Below, one piece after another: positions 25,405 to 33,688 of a stretch of 64,000 bases of DNA (positions are counted from its first letter, which is position 1; each line of letters opens with the position of its first letter). The stretch comes from CAWICD01 sp052267165 (GTDB lineage Bacteria; Vulcanimicrobiota; Vulcanimicrobiia; Vulcanimicrobiales; Vulcanimicrobiaceae), in the NCBI GenBank assembly GCA_052267165.1, contig JBKQHO010000039.1, positions 310,001 to 374,000 of the forward strand. The letters run 5' to 3'. Both the position numbers and the translations under genes were made by a program. The notes beneath the pieces were generated by a model that saw nothing but the letters and a program-made list of their open reading frames with translations, ran no database searches and was not told the DNA's origin.

Positions 25405-25719
25405 TCAGGGTGCGGTGATGGAGGTGCCGGTCGAAGGCAAGCCCGGTTCCGGCCGCCAGCCGGAGCGCAAACGCGCGAGCTCGGTCTCGATGGGCCATTC
25501 AGAAAAGGCAAAATAGATGACCGCGACGACGTTGACCAACGGCACGAGCAGCAGCAGCGACACGGCACCGTTGTACCCGGCCTTGGCTGCGATTCGCCAG
25601 TAGATGTAAAAGCTGAAGATCAGCACCGCGAAGACGACGAGCATCGCGAAGAGCCCAAGGCCGCCCGCGAGCGCGGCGGCAAGGGCATTACTAGCATGAG
25701 ACGTGTCTGTGGTATTCAA
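25405..25719 (-). CDS. Small two-helix membrane protein
   Basis: A 104-residue protein with two hydrophobic helices: residues ~15-42 (AALAGGLGLFAMLVVFAVLIFSFYIYW) and ~50-70 (AVSLLLLVPLVNVVAVIYFAF). Between them is RIAAKAGYNGA, the short loop seen in DUF5684/signal-peptidase-like small membrane proteins that regulate or accompany proteases. The start is TTG at 25719, supported by AAAGGAG 9 nt upstream. Its pairing with the M48 protease suggests a shared role, but there is no direct evidence. The last ~25 residues are polar and low-complexity. Confidence 0.68.
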   Translation of the reverse strand: MNTTDTSHASNALAAALAGGLGLFAMLVVFAVLIFSFYIYWRIAAKAGYNGAVSLLLLVPLVNVVAVIYFAFSEWPIETELARLRSGWRPEPGLPSTGTSITAP

Positions 25720-25961
25720 CGGGCACTTCTCCTTTATGCGTCGCGAGAGCGCCGCGACCGCCTAGTCGCTGTCCCTTTTACCACCTCTAGGGCAAGGCCT
25801 GCGGCCACAAGCCTTAATCGATATTAACGTTCACTTGGGACTTGTAGGCTATCGTTGATAGCCCTTAAATGCATCGGCTGGCGCTTGCGCTTCGGTAAAA
25901 AACGACATCGCCGGCGGCACCTCGCTTGAAATCCGCTCCGCTCGACGCTTCTTTCAGCCGG
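25720..25961. promoter_or_regulatory. AT-richer control region with 17-nt perfect hairpin
   Basis: Between TlpA (ends here) and the membrane-protein/M48 pair (starts here). Positions 25847-25863 form a perfect 7-bp stem with 3-nt loop (GGCTATC/GATAGCC), next to the near-palindrome TTAATCGATATTAA at 25814-25827. These are unusually AT-rich for this genome and could be a promoter with operator for the pair. A T6 run on the minus strand near 25899 may end the tlpA transcript. Confidence 0.4.
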
Positions 25962-26489
25962 TTAATGCAACGCGACGATCTTCTTGATGGCGTCTTCGAT
26001 CTCGGCCGGGCTCATCTCGCCCAAACGATACGTCGAGACCTTTCCGGAACGGTCCACGAACACGTGGACCGGCAGGCCGACCGCGCCGTAGTTCTGTCCC
26101 ATCGTTCCGTCGTCGTCGAGCGCGACGCTATACGGCAACGCGTACTTCTTGGCAAAGCCGTCGGCCCTCGCCGCGCTCTCTTCTTCGTCGACGCCAAGCG
26201 TCACCAGCCCCTTCGAACGGTACTTGCGGTCGAGTTGCGCGATCGAGGGAGCCTCGGCGTTGCACGGGGCGCACCACGACGCGAAGAAGTTGATGTAGAC
26301 CGGTTTGCCGTGCAGCGACGCGAGCGACACCGCTCCGCCGCGCAGCCGCGGCAGATTGAAAGCGGGCGCCGCGTCCCCGGCGTGCGGCACGCTGAACGCC
26401 ATGGCCGGCGCAGTGACGAGGGCCGCTGCGAACAGGAACGCGCCGGCGACATGCCTGGGGAACGGCCTCCTCTCGCGCGAGTTGCTCAT
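25962..26489 (-). CDS. TlpA/ResA-like exported thioredoxin-fold protein
   Basis: The protein has 175 residues. A twin-basic leader and hydrophobic segment (residues ~12-31, HVAGAFLFAAALVTAPAMA) form a signal peptide. The thioredoxin fold follows, with NFFASWCAPCNAEAPS holding the CAPC active site (~72-75) and the cis-Pro region GLPVHVFVD. TlpA-type proteins reduce periplasmic disulfides, for example in cytochrome c maturation. Only one base separates it from ribF, so it is the tail of the translation operon, an odd place for an extracytoplasmic reductase. No cytochrome biogenesis genes are near. Confidence 0.9.
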   Translation of the reverse strand: MSNSRERRPFPRHVAGAFLFAAALVTAPAMAFSVPHAGDAAPAFNLPRLRGGAVSLASLHGKPVYINFFASWCAPCNAEAPSIAQLDRKYRSKGLVTLGVDEEESAARADGFAKKYALPYSVALDDDGTMGQNYGAVGLPVHVFVDRSGKVSTYRLGEMSPAEIEDAIKKIVALH

Positions 26490-26490
26490 G

Positions 26491-27420
26491 CTACGTCAAG
26501 CTGAACGTCGGAAAACGCACGTGCGTCGCATCCTCGCGCATTTGCGCCAGCAGTTCGTCGACGCCGGCGAACCGGCGCTGCTCTCGAACGAAGTGGAAAT
26601 CGCGCAGCGACAGTTCCTCGCCGTAAATCGTCCGCTGGAAGTCGACCAGCCACGCCTCGACGGTTCGCTTGCGGCCGTCGAAGGTCGGGTTGGTGCCGAT
26701 CGAGACGAGCGCGCGATGATCGCCTCCGTCGTGGCGCGCGACGGCGGCGTAGACGCCGTCGACGGGCAGCATCTTCTCCGGCGGAATTGCGAGGTTCGCC
26801 GTCGGAAACCCGAGGTCGTGACCGCGCCCGGCCCCCAGCTCGACCCGTCCGCGCAGGGTCCACGGCTCGCCGAGCAACCGGTTCGCCGTGTCCAAATCGC
26901 CGCGCCCGATGGCGGCGCGCACGCGCGTGCTCGAGATCGGCTCATCCTCGTCGAGCAACGGCGGAACTGCCACGACCTCGACGCCGAGCGGCCCCAGAAC
27001 TTCGCGCGCGCCGCCCGCGTCGCCGGCACGATTCTGCCCGAAGCGAAAGTTCTGGCCGACCACCAGGGCTCGCACGCGCAATTGCTCGTACAGCGAGTGC
27101 AGCAGAAAGACACGGGCCTCGGTGTGCGCGGTCTGCGCGTCGAAGGTGGACAGATAGAGCTCGTCGGTCCCCGACGAGGCGAGCAGATCGATGCGTTCCT
27201 CCAACGTCGAGATCAAGGGCGGCTCGAAGCCGGGCCGCAGAAAGCTCGCGGGATGGTTGCGGAAGGTCATCACGGCAGCGCGATAGCCCGGGCGCCGCAG
27301 GCGCAAGAGCGCGCGCACGAGCCCGCGGTGGCCGCGGTGAAAGCCGTCGAAAAAGCCGATCGCCAGCACCAGCGGGCGGGCGCCGTCGGCCGACGGGACG
27401 AGACCGTGATGGATCTTCAA
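26491..27420 (-). CDS. ribF: Bifunctional riboflavin kinase/FAD synthetase RibF
   Basis: A 309-residue enzyme making FMN and FAD. The N-terminal nucleotidyltransferase domain has IGFFDGFHRGHRGLVRALL (the GxFDGxHxGH motif, with Phe for Val) and, further on, ISSTRVRAAIGRGDLD (the ISSTxxR motif). The C-terminal kinase domain has GRGHDLGFPTANLAIP and SIGTNPTFDGRKRTVEAWLVDF. Both halves look active. It overlaps truB by ATGA, the common truB-ribF pairing. Confidence 0.96.
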   Translation of the reverse strand: MKIHHGLVPSADGARPLVLAIGFFDGFHRGHRGLVRALLRLRRPGYRAAVMTFRNHPASFLRPGFEPPLISTLEERIDLLASSGTDELYLSTFDAQTAHTEARVFLLHSLYEQLRVRALVVGQNFRFGQNRAGDAGGAREVLGPLGVEVVAVPPLLDEDEPISSTRVRAAIGRGDLDTANRLLGEPWTLRGRVELGAGRGHDLGFPTANLAIPPEKMLPVDGVYAAVARHDGGDHRALVSIGTNPTFDGRKRTVEAWLVDFQRTIYGEELSLRDFHFVREQRRFAGVDELLAQMREDATHVRFPTFSLT

Positions 27421-28286
27421 ACGAAAACCTTGCGCGGCGCCAGCAAGGCGCCGACGGCTTCACCGACGCCGACCAGCGTGCGCGCGGAGTCGCGCACGAA
27501 GACGTGCTTGGCGGCCGCGCCTTGCGGCAGCGGGACCAAGCGTCCTGCGCAAAACTCGGCGGCACCGCGGCCGTCGAGCACGATCGTCGGAAACGGGATG
27601 ACGCGCTCGGGCGAGATCAGCGACTCGGACGGCGAGGCTGCGATCTCCTCGAGCGTGCGGCTCTCGTACAAAATGAAGGGCCCTGAGGCCTCACGCAACA
27701 GCGCGCCCATGTGCGCCGCGCAGCCGATCGCGGCGCCCAGATCTTCGCACAGCGTGCGCACGTAGGTGCCCTCGGAGCAAGCGACGCTCATGCGCGCGGT
27801 GCCTTCCTCCATTCCGAGGAGTTCGAGGCCGTAGATCGTCACCTTGCGGGGCGCGCGCGCGACGCTCACCCCGCGACGCGCGAGATCGTACAAACGCTCG
27901 CCGGCGACGTGCAGCGCGCTGAACATCGGCGGTACCTGCTCGATGCGCCCGATGAAACGCGGCAGCACGTTGCGCAGCAGCTGCTGGACGTCGGTCGGGA
28001 CGGGCGTCTCCCGGATGACCTCGCCGGTCGCGTCGGCCGTCGCGGTCGCGCTCCCCAAGACGAGCGTGAAGGCGTAGGCTTTGCGCCGGTCTTCGATGAG
28101 CGGGATGAGCCGCGTCGCTTTGCCAAGCGCCAGAGGCAACACGCCTGCGGCGATCGGATCGAGCGTTCCGAGATGCCCGACGGGCAAGCGCGGTGCGCCG
28201 AGTGCGGAGAAGAGCCGGCGCACACGTGCGCCGACCTGCGTCGAAGTCGGACCGGACGGCTTGAAGACGTTGACAAACCCGAGCAT
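27417..28286 (-). CDS. truB: tRNA pseudouridine(55) synthase TruB
   Basis: The protein has 289 residues. The catalytic Asp lies in LPVGHLGTLDPIAAGVLPLALG (motif GHxGTLDPxAxGxL), and KAYAFTLVLGSATATADATGEV and VPPMFSALHVAGERLYDLARRG are the other TruB motifs. It makes pseudouridine 55 in the tRNA T-loop. It begins MLGFVNVFKPSGPTSTQVG, the usual start. The C-terminal PUA-like region is short. It lies 48 bp downstream of nrnA. Confidence 0.96.
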   Translation of the reverse strand: MLGFVNVFKPSGPTSTQVGARVRRLFSALGAPRLPVGHLGTLDPIAAGVLPLALGKATRLIPLIEDRRKAYAFTLVLGSATATADATGEVIRETPVPTDVQQLLRNVLPRFIGRIEQVPPMFSALHVAGERLYDLARRGVSVARAPRKVTIYGLELLGMEEGTARMSVACSEGTYVRTLCEDLGAAIGCAAHMGALLREASGPFILYESRTLEEIAASPSESLISPERVIPFPTIVLDGRGAAEFCAGRLVPLPQGAAAKHVFVRDSARTLVGVGEAVGALLAPRKVFV

Positions 28287-28334
28287 CAGCGAGACGGGCG
28301 ACCACTTCGCCTGCGAGGAGTGCGAGCCTTCGAG

Positions 28335-29315
28335 TTAGAGCCCTTCCGCACGCAAAGCTTCGCGCGCGGCGGCGATCGCTGCGTCGAGCGTGCCGACGTA
28401 GGTGAAGCCCGAAGCACGGAGGTGGCCGCCGCCGCCGAGCCGGCCGGCCGCGGCCTGCGCGTTGACGTGCCCATTGCTGCGCAGGCTCGCGCGCACTTCG
28501 CCGTCGTAGGCCTTGAAGAGCGCGGCGATCTCGACGCCTTCGACCGAACGCAGGTGTTGCACGATTTCCTCGGTGTCCTCGCCGTCGGCGCCGCACTCGG
28601 CGAGCATCGCGTCGTCGACGACGGCCCAGCAGAAGCGCCCGTCCTCCTCGAGGCGGGCCGCGGAGAGCGTCATCCCCAGCAAGCGAATCGCCGCGAACCG
28701 CTTGTTCGCGAAGATCTCGTTCGTTATCTCTTCTTTGTTCGCGCCCGCATCGATCAGCTGCGCGGAGAGGCGCAGCACGTCGGCCGTCGTGTTGGAGTGC
28801 ACGAATCCGCCGGTGTCGGTCATGATCGTCGTCAAGAGCGCGGTCGCAATCGGCGCCGTGACCGGAGCGTCGAGCGCGTTCAACAGCTTCAAGACGACCG
28901 CGCCCGTCGAACATTCCGTCTCTAAGATATAGTTGAGCGCGCCGAAGCGTGAGTTCGCCAAGTGGTGATCGATGTTGAGGATATTCTGCCGCTCGATCGA
29001 GGGCAGGAACTCACCCGCGCGCGAGCTGTCGCTCATGTCGCAGAAGACCCACAACGTGTCCTTGGGCAGATCGGCCGGAATTTCGCGGCTCACCTCATCG
29101 GAGTCAGGCAAGAAGCGCAAATTGCGCGGCACCGGATCCTGCTGAAAATAGTGGACTCGCTTGCCCAGCGCGCGCAAGGCGATGCCGAGGGCCAGGCCCG
29201 CTCCCAACGTGTCGCCGTCCGGTTTGACGTGGCTCACCATCACGAACGCCGGCCGCCGCCGCAGTTCGGCGGCGACTTCCTCGGTGGTGGTGGCGCAGAC
29301 GTCACTTCGCAGCAT
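28335..29315 (-). CDS. nrnA: DHH/DHHA1 phosphoesterase NrnA (oligoribonuclease/pAp phosphatase)
   Basis: The protein has 326 residues. The DHH domain shows SHVKPDGDTLGAGLALG (motif with metal-binding Asp), CDMSDSSRAG and the diagnostic NIDHHLANSRFG. The C-terminal DHHA1 domain carries VRASLRSNGHVNAQAAAGRLGGGGHLRASG, ending in the GGGH motif. NrnA degrades nanoRNA and dephosphorylates pAp. Its place between rbfA and truB is the usual Terrabacterial order. It overlaps the 3' end of rbfA by 14 nt. Confidence 0.95.
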   Translation of the reverse strand: MLRSDVCATTTEEVAAELRRRPAFVMVSHVKPDGDTLGAGLALGIALRALGKRVHYFQQDPVPRNLRFLPDSDEVSREIPADLPKDTLWVFCDMSDSSRAGEFLPSIERQNILNIDHHLANSRFGALNYILETECSTGAVVLKLLNALDAPVTAPIATALLTTIMTDTGGFVHSNTTADVLRLSAQLIDAGANKEEITNEIFANKRFAAIRLLGMTLSAARLEEDGRFCWAVVDDAMLAECGADGEDTEEIVQHLRSVEGVEIAALFKAYDGEVRASLRSNGHVNAQAAAGRLGGGGHLRASGFTYVGTLDAAIAAAREALRAEGL

Positions 29316-29676
29316 CGGATCCCTCCTCGGACGGCGGCCGCTCGGCCGAATTCAAGATTTTATTGAGCGCGATCGCCTTCTCCGTAGTTCGGTCTTCGAC
29401 AAAAACGAGCTCGGGCGTATAGCGCAAGTCGATCGCCCGGCCCAGTCCGCCGCGCAAGAACCCCTTCGCCGCGGTCAGTGCTTGCATGCTCTGCCCTGCG
29501 ACATGCCGGTCCCCAATGATCGAGACGAACACTTTGGCGAACTTCATGTCCGACGTGATCTCGACGCGCGTCACGGTGACGAAGCCTAAGCGCGGATCTT
29601 TCAACTCCGTCGAAATCAGCCGAGCAAGCTCCCGCTGTAGCTCGTGATCGATGCGCGCCATCCGCTCGCGTTTCAA
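29302..29676 (-). CDS. rbfA: 30S ribosome-binding factor RbfA
   Basis: A 124-residue KH-like protein that assists 16S 5'-end maturation. It shows IDHELQRELARLISTELKDPRLGFVTVTRVEITSDMKFAKVFVSI and the C-terminal LRYTPELVFVEDRTTEKAIALNKIL, both family hallmarks. The start is taken as TTG at 29676, which has GAGG about 8 nt upstream and gives the normal basic N-terminus. ATG at 29661 is the alternative. Confidence 0.94.
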   Translation of the reverse strand: MKRERMARIDHELQRELARLISTELKDPRLGFVTVTRVEITSDMKFAKVFVSIIGDRHVAGQSMQALTAAKGFLRGGLGRAIDLRYTPELVFVEDRTTEKAIALNKILNSAERPPSEEGSDAAK

Positions 29677-29713
29677 GCGGAATACCTCGAACCGGCCCGC
29701 GAGCGCTCGCGCC

Positions 29714-29908
29714 TCAGCAAGCGCGCTCCCGCCGTCGCGCCGCGAGTGAAAACACGCCCAGCCCCACGCCTAGTCCGAACAGCACTCCTACGAAAAACTC
29801 GCCCCCCGGCGCTCCCGTCTTATCCAAAACCACCGCTCCCGCCAGCGCCATAACCGCCGCCAGCGCCAGTTCGCGCGCCCTTCCGGCCGCCCGTCCAACT
29901 CGCTCCAT
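29714..29908 (-). CDS. Small hydrophobic protein between infB and rbfA
   Basis: A 64-residue frame beginning MERVGRAAGRARELALAAVM, with two predicted membrane helices (about residues 14-29 and 36-56, FFVGVLFGLGVGLGVFSLAA) and a basic C-terminus. A purine-rich GAGAGAGAGAACG tract lies upstream of the ATG. I do not recognise a family. Its position inside the translation operon, 37 bp before rbfA, supports expression, but the Gly/Ala-rich composition leaves some doubt that it is real. Confidence 0.5.
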   Translation of the reverse strand: MERVGRAAGRARELALAAVMALAGAVVLDKTGAPGGEFFVGVLFGLGVGLGVFSLAARRRERAC

Positions 29909-30316
29909 TACGTTCGTTCTCTCTCTCTTTTTTCACGTAACGCCCTCTCATTCCACACCGCGCAACACCCCACCCCGCACCGCCCCGCCCAGCACCCCCC
30001 GCATCCACCAACTCTTAACCTGCCCCAACACCCCAAACGCCGGCCGCAGAGCCCCCGGTCCGAGTTTGCCGAACGCCCGCGCCGGATCGCTTCGAGATAC
30101 CGCGGAGCCTCTTTTGAGGCCACTCACGCGGGGCCCGCATGGCGCGCCATCCCCGAGTCAGCGCAAATCCACGCCCCACCGCGAAACGCCCATCCACGCG
30201 CCACCAGCCACTCCCTTCCCTTCGGGGACGGCATCGAGGCCGCGGCCAGCAGCGAGGACCGCTAAAGCCCCGTTCCTTCCTCCAAACGCCGTCCGGCTCC
30301 CGGCAGAAACTACGCT
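29909..30316. other. 408-bp gap between infB and the rbfA side, with G-quadruplex-capable tract
   Basis: No convincing gene is present: frames on either strand are Arg/Gly/Pro-rich without a family pattern. Positions 29968-30000 carry five C-runs on the plus strand (4, 4, 4, 3 and 6 bases with loops of 1, 6, 1 and 4). The minus strand, which is the sense strand of the operon, therefore fits the canonical G-quadruplex rule in both DNA and mRNA. A short GCCTC-AAAA-GAGGC hairpin lies at about 30108-30121. The gap is the longest in the window. Confidence 0.6.
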
Positions 30317-33307
30317 CTAAGCCGGAACCGGCTCCGGAGCAACGAGCTCTGACGTGAAGGCCTCGATGACATCCCCGACCTTGAGGTCTTGGAACCTGGC
30401 GACTTGCACGCCGCACTCGTACCCATCGGCGACTTCGCGTACGTCGTCCTTGAAGCGCCGCAGCGACTCGAGCTCGGACTCGAAGATTACGGCGCTATCG
30501 CGCAAGATGCGAACCTTGGCATTGCGCTGGAGCTTGCCGCTCTGCACGTAGCAACCCGCGATCGTGCCGACCTTCGAGACCTTGAAGACTTCGCGAACTT
30601 CCGCGCGACCGAGCACGACCTCGCGGAACTTCGGCGCGAGCATGCCGAGCATCGCCTTCTTGAGATCGTTCTCGACGTCGTAGATGACGTTGTAGAAGCG
30701 GATGTCGACCTGTTCGTTCTCGGCGAGCCGCTTGACCGTCTCGTCAGGCCGGATGTTGAACCCGATGAGCACGGCGTTCGAGGCGCTCGCAAGGTTGACG
30801 TCGTTGGGCGTGATCCCGCCGACGCCCGCGAAGATGACGCGGATGTCGACTTCGACCGTCGAGAGCGACTCGACGCGCGAGCGCAACGCCTCGACCGCGC
30901 CTTGGCCGTCGGCCTTGAGGATGAGGTTGAGCGTCTTCTTCCCGCCGTCGGCCGGCATCGCCATGAAGCTCTCGAGCGAGACCCGCGGACCCGAGCTCGC
31001 CGCGATCCGCACTTCCTGACGCCGTGTCGAGCGTTTGGCCGCGGCCTCGCGCGCCACGCGCTCGTCCGAGACGACCATCAACGTGTCGCCCGCGCTTGGA
31101 ACGTCGGAAAGGCCCATGATCTCGACCGGAATCGACGGTCCGGCCTTTTTCACTTGCTTTCCCTTGTCGTCGAGCAACGCGCGAATCTTGCCGAAGGCGC
31201 TGCCCACGACGACGATGTCGCCGACGCGCAGCGTCCCGTTTTGCACGAGCACGGTCGCGACCGCGCCGCGGCCCTTCGAGAGCGCCGACTCGATGACGAC
31301 GCCCTGCGCGCGACGGGTCTTGTTGGCCCGCAGGTCGCGGATGTCGGCTTCGAGGAGCACCGTCTCGAGCAGCTTATCGATGCCCATTCCGCTGCGCGCT
31401 GAGACGGGCACCATCTCGGTCTTGCCGCCCCACTCGACCGGCTGAAGACCCTGCTCGGCGAGCTGCGACTTGACCCGATCGGGCTGTGCGTCTTCCTTGT
31501 CCATCTTGTTGATGGCCACGACGATCGGCACACCGGCGGCGCGGACGTGCGAGATCGCCTCGATCGTTTGCGGCATCACGCCGTCGTCGGCCGCGACCAC
31601 CAAGATCGCGACGTCGGTGACCTTCGCGCCGCGAGCGCGCATCGCGGTGAACGCTTCGTGACCAGGCGTGTCGATGAACGTAATCTTGCGGTTGTTCTTG
31701 TCGACGGTGTAGGCACCGATGCGCTGCGTGATGCCGCCGGCCTCGCCGCCGGCGACGTTCGCCGCGCGGATCTTGTCGAGCAACGACGTCTTGCCGTGGT
31801 CGACGTGACCGAGCACGGTGACGACCGGCGGACGCGCCGTCAACAGCTCGGGCTTATCTTCTTCTTGCTCGACGACGACTTCTTCGCCGGCCTCCTTGAT
31901 GACCGCGTTGAAGCCGAACTTCCGCGCGACGCTCTGCGCGACCGTCGCCGGAATATTCTGGTTGATCGTCGCCATATGGCCCATCTTGATGAGCTCTTTG
32001 ATCACGTCTTTAGCGGGGATGATCATCGAGGTCGCCAGCTCTTGGACCGTCAGAACGTCCGGAATCTCGATGGTCTCGAGAACCGTTGGTGCGACCGCGG
32101 GTGCGGCGTCGAGCGAGCCGCGCTTCTTGCGCTGACGCTCCTTCTCCAGCAGCAGCTCTTTCTCGCGATCCTTCTTGGCGGCGGCATCCTCACGGTCGCG
32201 CCCGCGCGGGCCCTGCGGGCCGCGAGGGCCGCCTGAGCTCGGCGTCGGCGACTGCGTGAGCGGCGGCGCTCCGCCGGGTTGCGGCAGGCGCGGCGTGAAG
32301 GGACGCGGCCCGGTCGGGCCGCCGGGCGGCGTGAGTGGACGGAACGGGCCGTTGCCGGCGGGTCGGCGAGCCGGCGCACCGGGCTGACCCGGACGGGGCG
32401 CGACCGCTCCCCCCGCCTGTGGAGGACGATACCCTTGACCGGGCACGCCGGGCTGGCCGGGGCGCGGCGCGACGCCGGGCCGCCCGGGGATGCCGGTGGT
32501 GGGGCCCGGTGCGGCCGAAGCCGCCACGCCGGTCGGCGGGGGCGCGGGCGCAGCCTGCGCCGGACGCGGCGCGACGATCGACGAGCGGCCGGCCGGGACG
32601 GGCCGCAGCTGCGGGATCGGCGCGTTGTCGACGGGCGCGGGTGGACGCGGTTTGGGCGGCATCGGCGCCGCGGTCGCTGTGGGGCGCTGCTGGACCGGCG
32701 GTCCGACCACGCGCGGAGCGGGCCCGGCGGGACGCGGCGCGGGCGACGCCTTGGCGGCGGCGACCCGCGGGACGCGCGGAGCCGGCATCTTCACCTCGGC
32801 GGCGGGCGCGATCAGTTCGGCGGGTGCGATCACTTCGATCGGAGCAGCGGCGGCCGGCACCTCCACGGGCGCAGGTTCGGCCGCGACGACCGGTTTGACG
32901 GGCTTGGCGGGCGCCGGGGTGCGCTTCGGCTGCGCCCCGACCGGTTTGAGGGACGGCACCGGCGGCTCTTCGACGACGACCGCAGCGGGCTTCGGCGCGG
33001 CCGCGGGGACCGGTTTCTCGACCGGCGCGGGTGCCTCGGCCACGGGCGCGGGCTCCACGGCGGGCGGCGCTGCTTCGGGCGGCGGCGCTGTAGCGGCTCG
33101 TGCGGGCGGTTTCGCGACCGCACCACCCTGCTTGCCCGCGGCTCCGCCCAGCAACACGCCTCGCACCAGATCGGCGATGGGGCCGTCGACGACGCTAAGT
33201 TGGTTCTTGGCTTCCAATCCGAGGCGCTCGAAGAGCCCGATCAGTTCTTTAGAAGACAGACCCAGCTCCTTAGCGAGCTCGAAAATGCGCACTTTCCCGC
33301 TTGACAT
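30317..33307 (-). CDS. infB: Translation initiation factor IF-2
   Basis: A 996-residue GTPase that places initiator tRNA on the 30S subunit. The N-terminal IF2_N domain is VRIFELAKELGLSSKELIGLFERLG. A very long Pro/Ala/Gly-rich linker (residues ~60-385) follows, then a second IF2_N-like helical domain (VQELATSMIIPAKDVIKELIKMG). The G domain has GHVDHGKTSLLD (~497), DTPGHEAFT (~548) and NKMD (~602), and domains II-IV run to the end. All GTPase motifs are intact. The linker is enriched in PRPGQPG-like units and is typical of high-GC genomes. It is preceded by ylxR with a 60-bp gap. Confidence 0.97.
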   Translation of the reverse strand: MSSGKVRIFELAKELGLSSKELIGLFERLGLEAKNQLSVVDGPIADLVRGVLLGGAAGKQGGAVAKPPARAATAPPPEAAPPAVEPAPVAEAPAPVEKPVPAAAPKPAAVVVEEPPVPSLKPVGAQPKRTPAPAKPVKPVVAAEPAPVEVPAAAAPIEVIAPAELIAPAAEVKMPAPRVPRVAAAKASPAPRPAGPAPRVVGPPVQQRPTATAAPMPPKPRPPAPVDNAPIPQLRPVPAGRSSIVAPRPAQAAPAPPPTGVAASAAPGPTTGIPGRPGVAPRPGQPGVPGQGYRPPQAGGAVAPRPGQPGAPARRPAGNGPFRPLTPPGGPTGPRPFTPRLPQPGGAPPLTQSPTPSSGGPRGPQGPRGRDREDAAAKKDREKELLLEKERQRKKRGSLDAAPAVAPTVLETIEIPDVLTVQELATSMIIPAKDVIKELIKMGHMATINQNIPATVAQSVARKFGFNAVIKEAGEEVVVEQEEDKPELLTARPPVVTVLGHVDHGKTSLLDKIRAANVAGGEAGGITQRIGAYTVDKNNRKITFIDTPGHEAFTAMRARGAKVTDVAILVVAADDGVMPQTIEAISHVRAAGVPIVVAINKMDKEDAQPDRVKSQLAEQGLQPVEWGGKTEMVPVSARSGMGIDKLLETVLLEADIRDLRANKTRRAQGVVIESALSKGRGAVATVLVQNGTLRVGDIVVVGSAFGKIRALLDDKGKQVKKAGPSIPVEIMGLSDVPSAGDTLMVVSDERVAREAAAKRSTRRQEVRIAASSGPRVSLESFMAMPADGGKKTLNLILKADGQGAVEALRSRVESLSTVEVDIRVIFAGVGGITPNDVNLASASNAVLIGFNIRPDETVKRLAENEQVDIRFYNVIYDVENDLKKAMLGMLAPKFREVVLGRAEVREVFKVSKVGTIAGCYVQSGKLQRNAKVRILRDSAVIFESELESLRRFKDDVREVADGYECGVQVARFQDLKVGDVIEAFTSELVAPEPVPA

Positions 33308-33367
33308 ATAGTCCTTCTCGTAACCCGTACGCTGCCCGAAAAGCTGCGTCCGGTGAATCCATTTATT

Positions 33368-33682
33368 TCATGAAAGTCGCTCCACTTTGGGGGGAACCCG
33401 ACTATCATACACGGCCTGCACGGACTCGCAAAGTGCAGGCCGTCCTTTCCAATCGATGCCTTCGGTTGCCGGCGCGAGGCCGGCATATCGGCGGTTCTTC
33501 GCGACCTGCGCCGCGCATCGCTCCGAGCAGAGGTAGGCGCCCCGGCCCGCCGCGCGGACCCGGGCGGCGTCGCGTTCCCAGCGCTCGCCGCGCCGAACGA
33601 AACGCACCAGCGCCGCCTGCGCAAAGCGTTGCCGGCAGCCGACGCAGGTGCGAACCGGCTGCCGCGAGGGCTCGGACCGCAT
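33368..33682 (-). CDS. ylxR: YlxR-family RNA-binding protein
   Basis: A 104-residue protein of the YlxR (DUF448) family. It shows RTCVGCRQRFAQAALVRFV, then GRGAYLCSERCAAQVAKNRRYA, where GRGAYLC is the family motif. In other bacteria it binds RNA and has been linked to RNase P or transcription control. Its place between nusA and infB is conserved. The C-terminal ~30 residues are an extra tail. Confidence 0.92.
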   Translation of the reverse strand: MRSEPSRQPVRTCVGCRQRFAQAALVRFVRRGERWERDAARVRAAGRGAYLCSERCAAQVAKNRRYAGLAPATEGIDWKGRPALCESVQAVYDSRVPPKVERLS

Positions 33683-33688
33683 CGAACG

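Noticed and set aside
30015..30416. Possible gene in the infB-rbfA gap (133-codon minus frame)
   Set aside because: It overlaps the infB 3' end, is Arg/Gly-rich without motifs and has no credible start site.
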